Shown: positions 7,985 through 16,702, numbered from the stretch's first letter. The stretch is DNA of 64,000 bases from Cytobacillus oceanisediminis 2691 (GCF_000294775.2 NZ_CP015506.1:3571501-3635500), one strand, 5' to 3'. Numbers and translations are program-made. Notes: generated by a model from the letters alone, not told the origin.

Positions 7985-9702
7985 TATCTTTGAAATTGCA
8001 CATTATGGAGGCCTGCGAAGATCCCGCCCTGTTCTATTAACTCATCATGTGTACCTTCTTCGGCTATGCCGTCTTCTGTAACAACCACCACTCTGTCTGC
8101 ATTTCGAATGGTTGCAAGCCTGTGGGCAATCACAAGTGTAGTGCGGTTTACGGCAAGCTCATTCAACGCAGTTTGAATAATCTGTTCGGTTTCTGTATCC
8201 AATGCCGAAGTTGCTTCATCCAAAATCAATATCGGCGGATTTTTCAGGAACATTCTCGCAATGGCAATTCTTTGTTTCTGTCCGCCAGACAGCTTTAGTC
8301 CCCGTTCCCCAATTTGAGTTTCATAGCCATCCGGAAGAGATGCAATGAAGGCCTGCAGGTGAGCTTTTTGAGCTGCGTCCGCAATCTGCTTGTCTGTTGC
8401 CCCAAGCATTCCGTAAGCTATATTTTCTTTCAGAGTACCGGTAAACAGGAAGACATCCTGCTGAACAATGCCGATTTGCGATCTCAGTGATTTTTTTGTC
8501 ATGTCCCTGATATCCATGCCATCGATCTTAATGCTTCCGCTATTTACATCATAAAAGCGTGGAATCAAAGAACAAATCGTTGTCTTTCCTGCACCTGAAG
8601 GTCCAACAAAAGCAACTGTTTCACCTGCTTTTATTTGAAGGTCAATCCCCTGAAGCACCGATTTATGCTTGTCATAACTAAATGCTACATCTTGAAAGCG
8701 GATATCACCCCTTAAGGATTCAACCTCAATGGCATCTTTTGCATCCTCAATCTCCGGCTCAGTATCAATAATTTCCAAAAAGCGTTTGAAACCAGCCATT
8801 CCTTTTGGGTACAGTTCCATCAGGGCGCTAATTTTATCAATCGGTTTTAAGAGTACATTTACATAAAGCACAAACCCGACCAATTCTCCATATGATAGCT
8901 GCCCGTTGAAGCTCAGCCAGGAACCGTACACAAGAACAATCAGCGTAACTAATCTGGTCAGCATATAGACTCCGGAAGCACTGAAGCTCATAATCTTATA
9001 TGCTGCAAGCTTGGCAAGACGGAATCTGCCATTGTTTTCTCTAAATCTTTTAATCTCATAGCTTTCATTTGTAAAAGACTGAACCACACGCACTCCAGAT
9101 ACACTATCCTCAACCTGTGCGTTCACATCGGCAATTTCACCGTACATCCTTTTCCATGCTTTGTTCATTTTAATATTGCAGAATGTAATCAGCCATACAA
9201 GAAAAGGAAGAACAAATATCGTTACAAGAGCGAGCTTTACATTGATCGTCAGCATAATCCAGAATGCACCCGCAAACGTCATGACCGCAATAAATAAATC
9301 CTCCGGGCCATGATGAGCAAGCTCTCCGATATCCATCAGATCATTTGTCACCCGGCTCATGATATGCCCTGTTTTGGTATTATCAAAGAAGCGGAAAGAC
9401 TGCCTTTGAACGTGCTGAAAAAGCTGCTGCCGCATATCTGTTTCGATATTGATGCCCAGCTTGTGGCCCCAATAGTTAACAACAAACTGCAGAAGTGTGC
9501 TGGTCAAATAAAGAGCAAGCAGGCCGGCACTTACAGAAACAATCATGGACCAATTCCCGCTTGGAAGCAGGCTGTCGATAAACCACTGAACCGCAAGCGG
9601 AAAGCCCAATTCAAGAATTGCCACGAATACCGCCGAACTAAAATCAAGAATGAATAGGCGCTTATGTGGCCTATAGTAGCTAAAAAACCGTCGGATCATC
9701 AT
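7984..9702 (-). CDS. ABC multidrug-type exporter, fused permease and ATPase
   Basis: This is a half-size ABC exporter of 572 aa that acts as a homodimer or heterodimer in the membrane. Six transmembrane helices fill about residues 15-310 (type I exporter fold). The nucleotide-binding domain follows with Walker A GPSGAGKTT, signature LSGGQKQRIAIAR and Walker B ILILDEATSALD, all intact. The N-terminus (IRRFFSYYRPHKRLFILDF) resembles B. subtilis YwjA. The start is one of two adjacent ATGs behind AAGGAGA. It stands alone with its own terminator. The substrate is not predictable. Confidence 0.88.
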   Translation of the reverse strand: MMIRRFFSYYRPHKRLFILDFSSAVFVAILELGFPLAVQWFIDSLLPSGNWSMIVSVSAGLLALYLTSTLLQFVVNYWGHKLGINIETDMRQQLFQHVQRQSFRFFDNTKTGHIMSRVTNDLMDIGELAHHGPEDLFIAVMTFAGAFWIMLTINVKLALVTIFVLPFLVWLITFCNIKMNKAWKRMYGEIADVNAQVEDSVSGVRVVQSFTNESYEIKRFRENNGRFRLAKLAAYKIMSFSASGVYMLTRLVTLIVLVYGSWLSFNGQLSYGELVGFVLYVNVLLKPIDKISALMELYPKGMAGFKRFLEIIDTEPEIEDAKDAIEVESLRGDIRFQDVAFSYDKHKSVLQGIDLQIKAGETVAFVGPSGAGKTTICSLIPRFYDVNSGSIKIDGMDIRDMTKKSLRSQIGIVQQDVFLFTGTLKENIAYGMLGATDKQIADAAQKAHLQAFIASLPDGYETQIGERGLKLSGGQKQRIAIARMFLKNPPILILDEATSALDTETEQIIQTALNELAVNRTTLVIAHRLATIRNADRVVVVTEDGIAEEGTHDELIEQGGIFAGLHNVQFQR

Positions 9703-9871
9703 AATCTCCTTTTTCTGAAAAAATCAAACATAATAGGATTATAAATTCACCAGGAATATAATACAAGAAAAACCCGTCCCTATTTATTTCCTGAAACGAG
9801 TCTGATAGTTAGAGGTTATATTACGGCTTTATTCCTAAGAAAGGCCGATGTAATCGTACTTCGCAGTTATT

Positions 9872-10321
9872 TTAGATTCTTGATTTAAACTGAACTTTAC
9901 GGATCATTTGATTGATTACCTCTGAAATGACAAGTCCTACTGCGATTGCCCCTGATATCATGAATGCTTTCGCAGCCAGCTGAATTGCCGTATTATAATC
10001 ATTTTCAACAAAATTCCGCATTGCATTATAAGCAATCCCCCCTGGGACCAATGGAATGATGCCGGCAACACTGAATATAATAATAGGTGTTTTATACATT
10101 TTGGCAAAAATCTGGCTGATCACTGCAATGGTAAAAGCAGCGATTAATGATGAAATGACAGCATCATACTGCCAATTGACAAGCCAAATATAAACAAACC
10201 AGCCGACCATCCCGACAAACCCGCATTTCAACAGTGATTTTTTCGGAGCGTTGAAAAGCACTCCGAACCCTGCTGAAGCAATAAAGCTTGTAATCATATG
10301 TGTCAACATAAACATACGCAT
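9872..10321 (-). CDS. ThrE/YjjB-type exporter subunit, small
   Basis: A 149-aa membrane protein with about five hydrophobic segments and PLVPGGIAYNAM, the loop typical of the ThrE_2 (DUF3815, YjjB) family. Such proteins pair with a YjjP/ThrE-like partner; the single-chain homologue ThrE exports threonine and serine, and E. coli YjjPB exports succinate. The partner lies 23 bases upstream on the same strand. An imperfect hairpin (9822-9856) with little T run follows. The substrate here is unknown. Confidence 0.8.
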   Translation of the reverse strand: MRMFMLTHMITSFIASAGFGVLFNAPKKSLLKCGFVGMVGWFVYIWLVNWQYDAVISSLIAAFTIAVISQIFAKMYKTPIIIFSVAGIIPLVPGGIAYNAMRNFVENDYNTAIQLAAKAFMISGAIAVGLVISEVINQMIRKVQFKSRI

Positions 10322-10344
10322 ATTCCTCCGCTAATGCATTTCAT

Positions 10345-11097
10345 TTAGAAAGTGAATACAAGAGCAATCCCAGCTCCAATGGCAAATGCCGTCAAAAAGG
10401 CCTCAGCCCCTTTTGACAGACCAGAAACAAGGTGCCCGGCCATTAAGTCCCTGACTGCATTTGTTATCAGCAGCCCCGGAACGAGCGGCATGACTGAACC
10501 GATGATGATCTTATCAAGTTCTGTTCCCGCTCCTGTGTACACAAAGAAATAGGCGATAAGGCCAATTAGTAATGAAGCAATAAATTCAGAGAAAAATTTA
10601 ATCTGGACCACTCTATGTACGTATATAAAAGAAACAAAACCAAGACCGCCTGCAATCATGGCTGGAATAAAATCTGTCCAGCTTCCAAGGAACATAATTA
10701 AAAAGCACCCGCTTGCAATGGAGGCTGCAAGAATCTGCTGATAAACAGGGAAAGTATAGTCGGCACTTTCAATTTCCTTCAGCCTTGCCAAGGCTCCCTT
10801 TCCATCCAGTTCACCGCTGCTGATCCTGCGTGAAACTCCGTTCACTAATGTTACTTTATACAAATCCGTTGACCGTTCTGAAATCCGAATCAGCTTTGCC
10901 GGTTCAGTTCCATCCGTTGAAAATATGATTCCGGTTGGAGTCACATAGCTATGGGAGTGCGGTATACCCAGGGAGGCTGCAATCCTGGTCATTGTGTCCT
11001 CTACCCGATAGGTTTCTGCACCGCCCTGAAGCATGATTTTCCCGGCAAGCAAGCAGATCTCTATTACTTCTATTGTTGGAGGAAATTCTTTCCCCAT
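10345..11097 (-). CDS. ThrE/YjjP-type exporter subunit, large
   Basis: The N-terminal cytoplasmic half (DUF1212) carries the hallmark LLAGKIMLQGGAETYRVEDT and SHSYVTPTGIIFS stretches. Five or more membrane helices follow, with SVMPLVPGLLITNAVRD. With the next gene it makes a split threonine/serine-exporter-like pair. The frame reaches a TTG further out, but ATG 11097 sits six bases after AGGTG and gives a natural 250-residue protein. Confidence 0.82.
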   Translation of the reverse strand: MGKEFPPTIEVIEICLLAGKIMLQGGAETYRVEDTMTRIAASLGIPHSHSYVTPTGIIFSTDGTEPAKLIRISERSTDLYKVTLVNGVSRRISSGELDGKGALARLKEIESADYTFPVYQQILAASIASGCFLIMFLGSWTDFIPAMIAGGLGFVSFIYVHRVVQIKFFSEFIASLLIGLIAYFFVYTGAGTELDKIIIGSVMPLVPGLLITNAVRDLMAGHLVSGLSKGAEAFLTAFAIGAGIALVFTF

Positions 11098-11255
11098 TCT
11101 TTCACCTGCTTTACAGATCAAAATTTAAAACCTTCATATATAGGGTTACATCTTAACGGAAATGGTAAACGAAAGAAAGACCTTTTGTCTAAAATTTATA
11201 TAAAAATGTTTCGTAAACTCCGGCAGCATATTCTAAAAGGCAGAATTAAAGCTGA

Positions 11256-11292
11256 ATAAAAAAAGCGATTATCCCTTGCAGAATAATCACTT
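11256..11292 (-). terminator. Terminator after tnrA
   Basis: A 9-bp stem (AGTGATTAT with ATAATCGCT, one G-U pair) is followed by T7 on the minus strand, just past the tnrA stop. Confidence 0.85.
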
Positions 11293-11297
11293 TCCCA

Positions 11298-11621
11298 TTA
11301 TTTCTTCCGGATTCCAAACTGCGCATTAAGCTGACCCTGAATCATTTTTGAACGTGATGCCTGATCGTCTTTTTTCTTTTTTCTCTTTAATTCCGAGCGG
11401 ATTTCTTCCGTTCGGACTCCCTCCTCCCTTTTGTTGGCTATGTCGATGAGCGTCTCTACATCGCTAAAAGAATACTTCCTGCTCCCGCGTTCTGATCTTT
11501 CAGGGAAAATCAATTTCCTCTCTTCGTAATACCGTATCTGCCGTTCACTAAGTCCTGTCAGTTCGCTGACCGTCCCAATCGAAATGACTTTTCTGGTTTT
11601 GTAGGATGATTCACTTTCCAA
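11298..11621 (-). CDS. tnrA: Nitrogen regulator TnrA (MerR family)
   Basis: A 107-aa MerR-type DNA-binding protein. The recognition segment [20 protein letters not shown] and [20 protein letters not shown] match TnrA/GlnR almost word for word. The C-terminal GQLNAQF is the short tail by which TnrA is captured by feedback-inhibited glutamine synthetase. In Bacillus it activates nitrogen-scavenging genes under nitrogen limitation. The short tail distinguishes TnrA from the longer GlnR. It is a single gene with a terminator, and two TnrA/GlnR boxes lie upstream, suggesting autoregulation. Confidence 0.92.
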   Translation of the reverse strand: MESESSYKTRKVISIGTVSELTGLSERQIRYYEERKLIFPERSERGSRKYSFSDVETLIDIANKREEGVRTEEIRSELKRKKKKDDQASRSKMIQGQLNAQFGIRKK

Positions 11622-11686
11622 TCATGTCACCTCAATCTAACCATTTTCTTTCATTATACTAATCTTTCAAACATTTTCATCAATCC

Positions 11687-11735
11687 TGTCAGAAAATCTA
11701 ACAATACAGCAAAAACAATGTAAGAAAACTTAACA
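11687..11735. promoter_or_regulatory. Two tandem TnrA/GlnR boxes
   Basis: TGTCAGAAAATCTAACA (11687-11703) and TGTAAGAAAACTTAACA (11719-11735) both fit the TGTNA-N7-TNACA consensus exactly. Their centres are 32 bp apart, about three helical turns. They lie between tnrA (minus) and the small plus-strand pair at 11803, so they could serve either direction. Confidence 0.85.
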
Positions 11736-11802
11736 TAATACATGAATATGAGCTAAATTTCTTTTAGAATAAAAAAACATTAAAGGAAAGGGGAGATAAT
11801 GA

Positions 11803-11967
11803 ATGCAATATTTACGGAAGGCGATTGAGAAAAAACGGCAATATCTAATCGGCCTGCTGGTCAACTCTGGAAGCGAATATCAGCATTCTGAACCGGCTCT
11901 GCAAAAGCTGACCTTAACAGAACTTGAGGTAATATTTAAAAAACACAGCAATCGAAACCGTTATTAA
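11803..11967 (+). CDS. FbpA-type small basic protein
   Basis: A 54-aa peptide starting MQYLRKAIEKKRQYLIGLLV and containing LTLTELEVIFKKH. This pattern (a charged LRKAIE..RQYLI helix and an LTLxELE helix) is that of the Fur-regulated basic protein A family, which in B. subtilis acts with the FsrA small RNA in iron sparing. GGAAAGGGGAG lies seven bases before the ATG; an overlapping ATG four bases earlier opens only nine codons. No clear Fur box is visible upstream; the nearest control sites are the TnrA/GlnR boxes. Confidence 0.65.
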   Translation: MQYLRKAIEKKRQYLIGLLVNSGSEYQHSEPALQKLTLTELEVIFKKHSNRNRY

Positions 11968-11980
11968 TCAGGGGGCCCGT

Positions 11981-12118
11981 ATGGAAACTAAAAATACAAT
12001 AGATTTGGCGAGAAGAATTATTGAACTCGATTTACTGCGTGATCAGCTATGGGAAAGTTTAACGGCAGCAGCCGGTGATTATGCTTATGAAATTTTAAGA
12101 AATGAACAAAATAGTTAA
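11981..12118 (+). CDS. 45-aa hypothetical protein after the FbpA-like gene
   Basis: It starts with ATG 11981, 13 bases after the previous stop, behind a GGGGG run. It reads METKNTIDLARRIIELDLLR and later AAAGDYAYEIL, an acidic, helical peptide without cysteines or membrane segments. Close spacing and a shared terminator indicate co-transcription with the FbpA-like gene. I do not recognise a function. Confidence 0.6.
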   Translation: METKNTIDLARRIIELDLLRDQLWESLTAAAGDYAYEILRNEQNS

Positions 12119-12123
12119 TACTG

Positions 12124-12149
12124 GAACGCTTGGAAAAGCGTTCTTTTTT
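12124..12149 (+). terminator. Terminator of the small-peptide operon
   Basis: GAACGCTT-GGAA-AAGCGTTC stem-loop followed by T6 on the plus strand, 6 bases after the last stop. Confidence 0.9.
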
Positions 12150-12221
12150 ATGTCTATGTTAAAGTTTTGTAAATTTATAATTCCCCCTTTTTTTGTCCTC
12201 ATTATTTTGGTATCATCCTAT

Positions 12222-12249
12222 TATCGAATTCCGATATCGGTTTTCGAAA
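12222..12249 (+). promoter_or_regulatory. Palindromic operator upstream of padR-chrA
   Basis: TCGAATTCCGATATCGG extends into TTTTCGA, giving a dyad centred on CCGATATCGG with outer TCGAA/TTCGA arms. It lies just before the ribosome site of the PadR gene, where an autoregulatory PadR operator is expected. Confidence 0.6.
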
Positions 12250-12268
12250 TTAATAAGGAGGCATTTGC

Positions 12269-12577
12269 TTGGAAGATAAAATATTGCGTAAGCTGTTCCT
12301 GGGGTTTATTCAAATCCATATACTTCACCATGCAAAGGAACATCCTGTTTTCGGCGCTTGGATGGTGGAAGAGCTGAAAGAGCATGGATATAGCATCAGT
12401 TCCGGAACATTGTATCCTATCCTGCATTCGATGGAATCAGACGGGCTGCTTCATCAGGAGAAGAAAAATGTAGATGGCCGAATCCGAAAATATTATACTG
12501 CAACAGAAAAAGGAATTTCGGTGCTGGAGGAAGCCAGAAAAAAAGCTTATGAGCTTTTTAAAGAGATTAAAGACTAA
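12269..12577 (+). CDS. PadR-family transcriptional regulator
   Basis: A 102-aa winged-helix protein: FGAWMVEELKEHGYSISSGT and LYPILHSMESDGLL are the PadR helix-turn-helix, and GRIRKYYTATEKG is the wing. The start is TTG, eight bases after AAGGAGG. It is followed 11 bases later by chrA, so it probably represses that gene and releases it on chromate or oxidative stress. A palindrome overlaps its leader. Confidence 0.88.
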   Translation: MEDKILRKLFLGFIQIHILHHAKEHPVFGAWMVEELKEHGYSISSGTLYPILHSMESDGLLHQEKKNVDGRIRKYYTATEKGISVLEEARKKAYELFKEIKD

Positions 12578-12588
12578 AGGAGATGCAT

Positions 12589-13779
12589 ATGAACAAAAAC
12601 AGAACTGGCTTAAAATCTTTACTGGAAATATTAATGGTTTCAACAAGGCTTGGACTTACCTCTTTCGGGGGACCTGTAGCTCATCTCGGCTATTTTCACG
12701 ATGAGTATGTCCGCAGAAGAAAATGGATGGATGAGAAAAGCTACGCAGACTTAGTTGCACTTTGTCAGTTCCTGCCCGGACCGGCAAGCAGCCAGGTTGG
12801 CATTGGCGTTGGTGTCATGAGGGCCGGAGTAGCCGGCGGCATTATGGCTTTCCTTGGTTTCACATTGCCATCTGTTATTGCTCTGATTATTTTTGCCATT
12901 CTTCTACAAGGCATTAATCCTGCGGAAGCCGGCTGGATCCATGGACTCAAAATTGTCGCGGTGGCTGTAGTGGCTCATGCGGTTTTGGGAATGGCACAAA
13001 AACTTGTACCTGACCTGCCGCGAAAAACGCTGGCACTGTTCGCGATTATCGTCACACTTTTATGGCAGACAGCCATCACTCAGATAGCGGTCATCCTTAT
13101 TTCTGGGTTTATTGGATTTTTACTCTACAAGAAGCATGCAGATAACAGCGAAGCCCGTATGGATTTCCCCATTTCAAAAGGGTTTGCGATTGGCTGTTTA
13201 GTGTTGTTTTTCGCCCTTTTAATAATTCTTCCAATTTTAAGGGAGTTAACCGCATTGGATTGGGTTGCTCTTTTTGACAGCTTTTATCGCTCCGGATCTC
13301 TGGTTTTCGGGGGCGGCCATGTTGTCCTTCCTTTGCTGGAACGTGAATTTGTCCCAACAGGCTGGCTAAGTGAAGAAGCTTTTCTGGCTGGCTACGGTGC
13401 AGCCCAAGCAGTGCCAGGGCCGTTATTTACTTTTGCTGCCTATCTTGGGGCAGTGATGAATGGCTGGCAAGGCGGTTTGCTTGCAACTGCCGCGATCTTC
13501 CTGCCTGCCTTTCTGCTGATATTAGGCACCCTCCCATTTTGGGACACACTTCGCCGCAATCCTAACATAAAGGGTGCATTAATGGGTGTAAATGCTGCAG
13601 TTGTCGGCATTTTAATCGCTGCCTTTTATCATCCAATTTGGACCAGCAGCATCCTGGAGCCGGCTGATTTTGCCTTTGCAGCAGTACTATTCAGCATGCT
13701 TGTTTATTGGAAGCTGCCGCCATGGATTATTGTTGTGACAGGTGCCATCGGCGGAACGATATTAGGATCAATATTTTAG
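12589..13779 (+). CDS. chrA: Chromate transporter ChrA (two-domain CHR family)
   Basis: An integral membrane efflux protein of 396 aa with two homologous CHR halves. The first has TSFGGPVAHLGYFHDEYV and LCQFLPGPASSQ. The second has SLVFGGGHVVLPLLE and AAQAVPGPLFTFAAYLG. Both signature boxes are intact. An in-frame ATG six bases earlier abuts the AAAGGAG site, so ATG 12589 is the better start. In the CHR family this confers chromate resistance by efflux. It forms a padR-chrA operon closed by a strong terminator. Confidence 0.9.
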   Translation: MNKNRTGLKSLLEILMVSTRLGLTSFGGPVAHLGYFHDEYVRRRKWMDEKSYADLVALCQFLPGPASSQVGIGVGVMRAGVAGGIMAFLGFTLPSVIALIIFAILLQGINPAEAGWIHGLKIVAVAVVAHAVLGMAQKLVPDLPRKTLALFAIIVTLLWQTAITQIAVILISGFIGFLLYKKHADNSEARMDFPISKGFAIGCLVLFFALLIILPILRELTALDWVALFDSFYRSGSLVFGGGHVVLPLLEREFVPTGWLSEEAFLAGYGAAQAVPGPLFTFAAYLGAVMNGWQGGLLATAAIFLPAFLLILGTLPFWDTLRRNPNIKGALMGVNAAVVGILIAAFYHPIWTSSILEPADFAFAAVLFSMLVYWKLPPWIIVVTGAIGGTILGSIF

Positions 13780-13794
13780 AAACGCATCTAATGA

Positions 13795-13826
13795 GAAAAG
13801 CTGCCTGGATTAGGCAGCTTTTTTCT
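13795..13826. terminator. Bidirectional terminator between chrA and the kinase gene
   Basis: AAAGCTGCCT and AGGCAGCTTT form a 10-bp stem with a GGATT loop; T6 follows on the plus strand and a shorter T run on the minus strand. It serves convergent genes. Confidence 0.88.
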
Positions 13827-15552
13827 ATAGCGGTATTTCAAGTACAATTCTTGTCCCTTTAGCTTCTGCTGAATAAACATTTATGGAACCGCCTGCAGCT
13901 TTTGCTCGTTCTTCCATGCTAAAAAGACCAACTCCTCTGGAGACTTCATTAACATTGAACCCTATGCCTTTATCTTCAATGACTATACGGATTTCTTCTT
14001 CCATCTGCCTGATTGTGACTGCTGCCTCATCTGTTTCAGCATATTTCCTTATGTTTGTCAGGGCTTCCTGAATGATCCTGTAGATGGTGATTTCTTTATT
14101 AGAACTAAGACGGGTAGCCAAGTAGCAATCAAAATGGACGTTGATATTGTGATGTTCTGAAAATCGGACCAGGTAGGATCGAATCGCTGGTATCAGACCA
14201 AGATCATCAAGCACAGAAGGACGCAGTTCCCATGAAAGGTCTCTCAGCTCCTCAATGACTTCAGCAGCCTCATCCTGCATCTGATCAAGCAGCGGGTGGC
14301 TTATTTCCGCCTGAAGCCTATTAATGGTAATCAGATGGCTGTACAAATTCTGTCCTATTCCGTCATGAAGCTCACGAGACAATCTTTTCCGTTCATCCTC
14401 TTGAACCTCTATGATCCTGGTCATCATTTTTTGCAGCTCTTCTTCTGCATTTTTTCTTTGCGTGACTTCATGGCGAATGGCAAGATGCTGATAAGGTTTC
14501 CCTTTTTCATTAAGGAATGGGACGATGGTGGTATCCACCCAATAATGTGTGCCATCCTTGGCTCTGTTCTTGATCTCTCCTTTCCATACCTGTCCGGAAG
14601 AAATTGTCTTCCACAAATCTCTGAAATATTCTTTAGAATGGTAACCTGAGTTGATAATTTTATGATCCTGTCCAAGCAATTCTTCCCGTGAATATTTTGA
14701 GATGCTGCAGAATTGATCATTTACATAAGTAATGGTGCCTTTCTGATCTGTAATTGCCACAATGGATGAAGCATCCAGGGCAAATTTTAAATCAATCAGC
14801 TCGTTTACGGAATTTTTCAGTTCCTCCACAACACGCTTATATTCAGTTATTTCATTCCGGATCGCCAGGTATTTATATGGCTTTCCTTTGTCATCAATGA
14901 AGGGAACGATGGTGGTATCCACCCAATAATAAGTTCCGTCTTTAGCTTTGTTTTTAATTTCCCCGCGCCAGACTTCACCGCTCGAAATGGTTTCCCAAAG
15001 GTTCTGCATAAAGTCTTTGGAATGGTAGGATGAGTTGATAATTCTATGATCTTTACCAACCAGCTCATACGCAGAATATTTCGACACCTCACAGAACTTT
15101 TCATTCACATACGTAATTTTTCCTTTTTTGTCTGTAAAGGCCACAATTGTTGATTCATCCAGGGCAAATTGCAGATCAACCAATTCCTTTAATGAATATG
15201 ATTGCTGCTTTTTTAATCGGGAACGGTCTTTGACTGAATGAAAGACGATTAAATAATAGGTTTCTTCTCCTTGCATGAAAGAATTAATTCTATAAAAGAT
15301 TGAAAATACCTGACCATTACGATGCCGGCCATATTGGTGTACCACTTTGCCCTCTTCCGTTTCATGCAGAGTGATCTCAGGGAGCAGTTCCTTCAGGCTC
15401 TTCCCCTGCAGTTCATTTACCCTATATCCAAATTGCTCTTGCGCCTGCTCATTCGCATAGGAGATGACCCCAAATCTATTAACAAGAATCGTTGCATCAC
15501 TGGAATCAGGAGCAATCTCTCTCTTTTTCGGCAACTGATTATTCCTGTCCAT
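13825..15552 (-). CDS. Three-PAS sensor histidine kinase (NarL-type partner)
   Basis: A soluble kinase of 575 aa. PAS1 covers about residues 15-115, PAS2 about 125-240 and PAS3 about 250-365. A HisKA_3 dimerisation domain follows, with the phosphorylated His in LSRELHDGIGQN, and then an HATPase with DKGIGFN and GVGLFSMEERA. PAS2 and PAS3 are near copies of each other (both contain YHSK, GEIKN, AKDGT and YWVDTTIVPF), so one arose by tandem duplication. There is no membrane segment, and no four-cysteine cluster as in the oxygen sensor NreB. It is last in the nitrate cluster, 24 bases after the GAF gene. It probably signals to the NreC-like regulator. Confidence 0.85.
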   Translation of the reverse strand: MDRNNQLPKKREIAPDSSDATILVNRFGVISYANEQAQEQFGYRVNELQGKSLKELLPEITLHETEEGKVVHQYGRHRNGQVFSIFYRINSFMQGEETYYLIVFHSVKDRSRLKKQQSYSLKELVDLQFALDESTIVAFTDKKGKITYVNEKFCEVSKYSAYELVGKDHRIINSSYHSKDFMQNLWETISSGEVWRGEIKNKAKDGTYYWVDTTIVPFIDDKGKPYKYLAIRNEITEYKRVVEELKNSVNELIDLKFALDASSIVAITDQKGTITYVNDQFCSISKYSREELLGQDHKIINSGYHSKEYFRDLWKTISSGQVWKGEIKNRAKDGTHYWVDTTIVPFLNEKGKPYQHLAIRHEVTQRKNAEEELQKMMTRIIEVQEDERKRLSRELHDGIGQNLYSHLITINRLQAEISHPLLDQMQDEAAEVIEELRDLSWELRPSVLDDLGLIPAIRSYLVRFSEHHNINVHFDCYLATRLSSNKEITIYRIIQEALTNIRKYAETDEAAVTIRQMEEEIRIVIEDKGIGFNVNEVSRGVGLFSMEERAKAAGGSINVYSAEAKGTRIVLEIPL

Positions 15553-15575
15553 TTACGTTCCTCCAGTTGCATTTT

Positions 15576-16034
15576 TTAACCATTCAGCTTGAGTTCAAGT
15601 GTCCTCGCTGCATTCCTTGCAGTGTTTTGCTTGTTTTCATTTATAGGCTGACCTGACCGGTTCCCGATCAAGAAGACCCCTTTAGGGATTCCTTTAAAAT
15701 GAATGGGAACAGCATATGCATACTTCAGGGCTTCAGCAAGCATAATCGGGTATTCCAATGCCTTTCCAGCAACATATTCCGGGAAGTTTTCTACGTACAT
15801 CGGCCTGCCGGTTGAAATTACCTTTCCTGCAATGCCTTTGCCGTACCTTACTGTAATCCGCTTATATTTTTCGTTGCTATTTCCTGCTGCATAATGCCAT
15901 CTTACATCCGGGCCATCTGTATTTTGCAGTGCCAATCCGACAAAATCACAGTCCAGCTCTGTCAGCACCTTTTCACAAGCCTGATCAATAAGTGCACTTC
16001 CCCCCGGGCTGCAACCCTTATATTCCATAACCAA
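15576..16034 (-). CDS. nreA: GAF-domain nitrate sensor, NreA-like
   Basis: A 152-aa single GAF domain, with VLTELDCDFVGLALQN, VRYGKGIAGKVISTGRP and AVPIHFKGIPKGVFLIGNRS. Length and gene context match NreA of staphylococci, a cytoplasmic nitrate receptor that restrains the NreB kinase until nitrate is bound. It overlaps the end of the response regulator gene by 17 bases, implying translational coupling. I infer nitrate binding from context; the ligand pocket cannot be proved by eye. Confidence 0.72.
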   Translation of the reverse strand: MVMEYKGCSPGGSALIDQACEKVLTELDCDFVGLALQNTDGPDVRWHYAAGNSNEKYKRITVRYGKGIAGKVISTGRPMYVENFPEYVAGKALEYPIMLAEALKYAYAVPIHFKGIPKGVFLIGNRSGQPINENKQNTARNAARTLELKLNG

Positions 16035-16671
16035 GCAGCCCTTTCTTTAAAGCATACGCTACTAGTTCCGGCCTGGTTTTCATCTGAAGTTTTTCCATTA
16101 AATTACCTTTATGGGTTTCAACTGTCTTTACACTAATCACAAGCTGTTCAGCAATATCCTTATTGGAAAACCCTTTGGCTATTAAAGTAAGAACCTCTTT
16201 CTCCCTGTCAGACAACAGGTTGAATGTATCGGTGTTCCCCTGCTTTACACTTCCGATATATTCTTCCATCAGCCTTTTAGTTGCAGACGGATGCAAATAG
16301 GCATTCCCGCTTGCAACAGACCGGATTGCTGCGAGCAGTTCATCATGAGGAGCACTTTTTAAAATACATCCGGACGCACCCGCTTGGATCGCTCTGAATA
16401 AGTACTCTTCATCATCATGCATGGTCAAAATCAGGATCTGTATTTCCGGTTTTAATTTTTTCAATTCTGACGTTGCCGACATGCCATCTTTTCCATGGGG
16501 CATGCTCAAATCCATTACTACCACATCAGGCTTTAATTCAAGAGCCTGCTGAATCCCCTCGTTGCCTTCCGAAGCTTCACCGACCACCTGCATATCTTCA
16601 TGGTTATTTAAAAGCATTTTCAAACCCATTCTGACTACCGCGTGGTCGTCGCAAAGTAAAATATTGATCAA
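16018..16671 (-). CDS. nreC: NarL/FixJ response regulator, NreC-like
   Basis: A 217-aa two-component regulator. The receiver domain has the acidic pair in LLCDDHAVV, the phosphoacceptor Asp in VVVMDLSMPHGKDG and the switch residues LILTMHDD. The C-terminal LuxR-type helix-turn-helix reads LSDREKEVLTLIAKGFSNKD, then VISVKTVETHKGNLMEKL. Start is TTG 16671, five bases after GGGGGAG. The open frame upstream of it is only the translation of a dispersed repeat. It probably controls the nitrate operon through the palindromes at 24211-24250. Confidence 0.83.
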   Translation of the reverse strand: MINILLCDDHAVVRMGLKMLLNNHEDMQVVGEASEGNEGIQQALELKPDVVVMDLSMPHGKDGMSATSELKKLKPEIQILILTMHDDEEYLFRAIQAGASGCILKSAPHDELLAAIRSVASGNAYLHPSATKRLMEEYIGSVKQGNTDTFNLLSDREKEVLTLIAKGFSNKDIAEQLVISVKTVETHKGNLMEKLQMKTRPELVAYALKKGLLGYGI

Positions 16672-16702
16672 CCTTGCTCCCCCTTTACCATTTGTCCGCA
16701 CG

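Noticed and set aside
7810..8081. Plus-strand frames beside the amiE leader
   Set aside because: They run through a terminator and into the antisense of the ABC gene, without ribosome sites.
14424..15104. Two similar antisense frames within the three-PAS kinase gene
   Set aside because: They are same-strand shadows of the duplicated PAS domains in another reading frame, without starts or ribosome sites.
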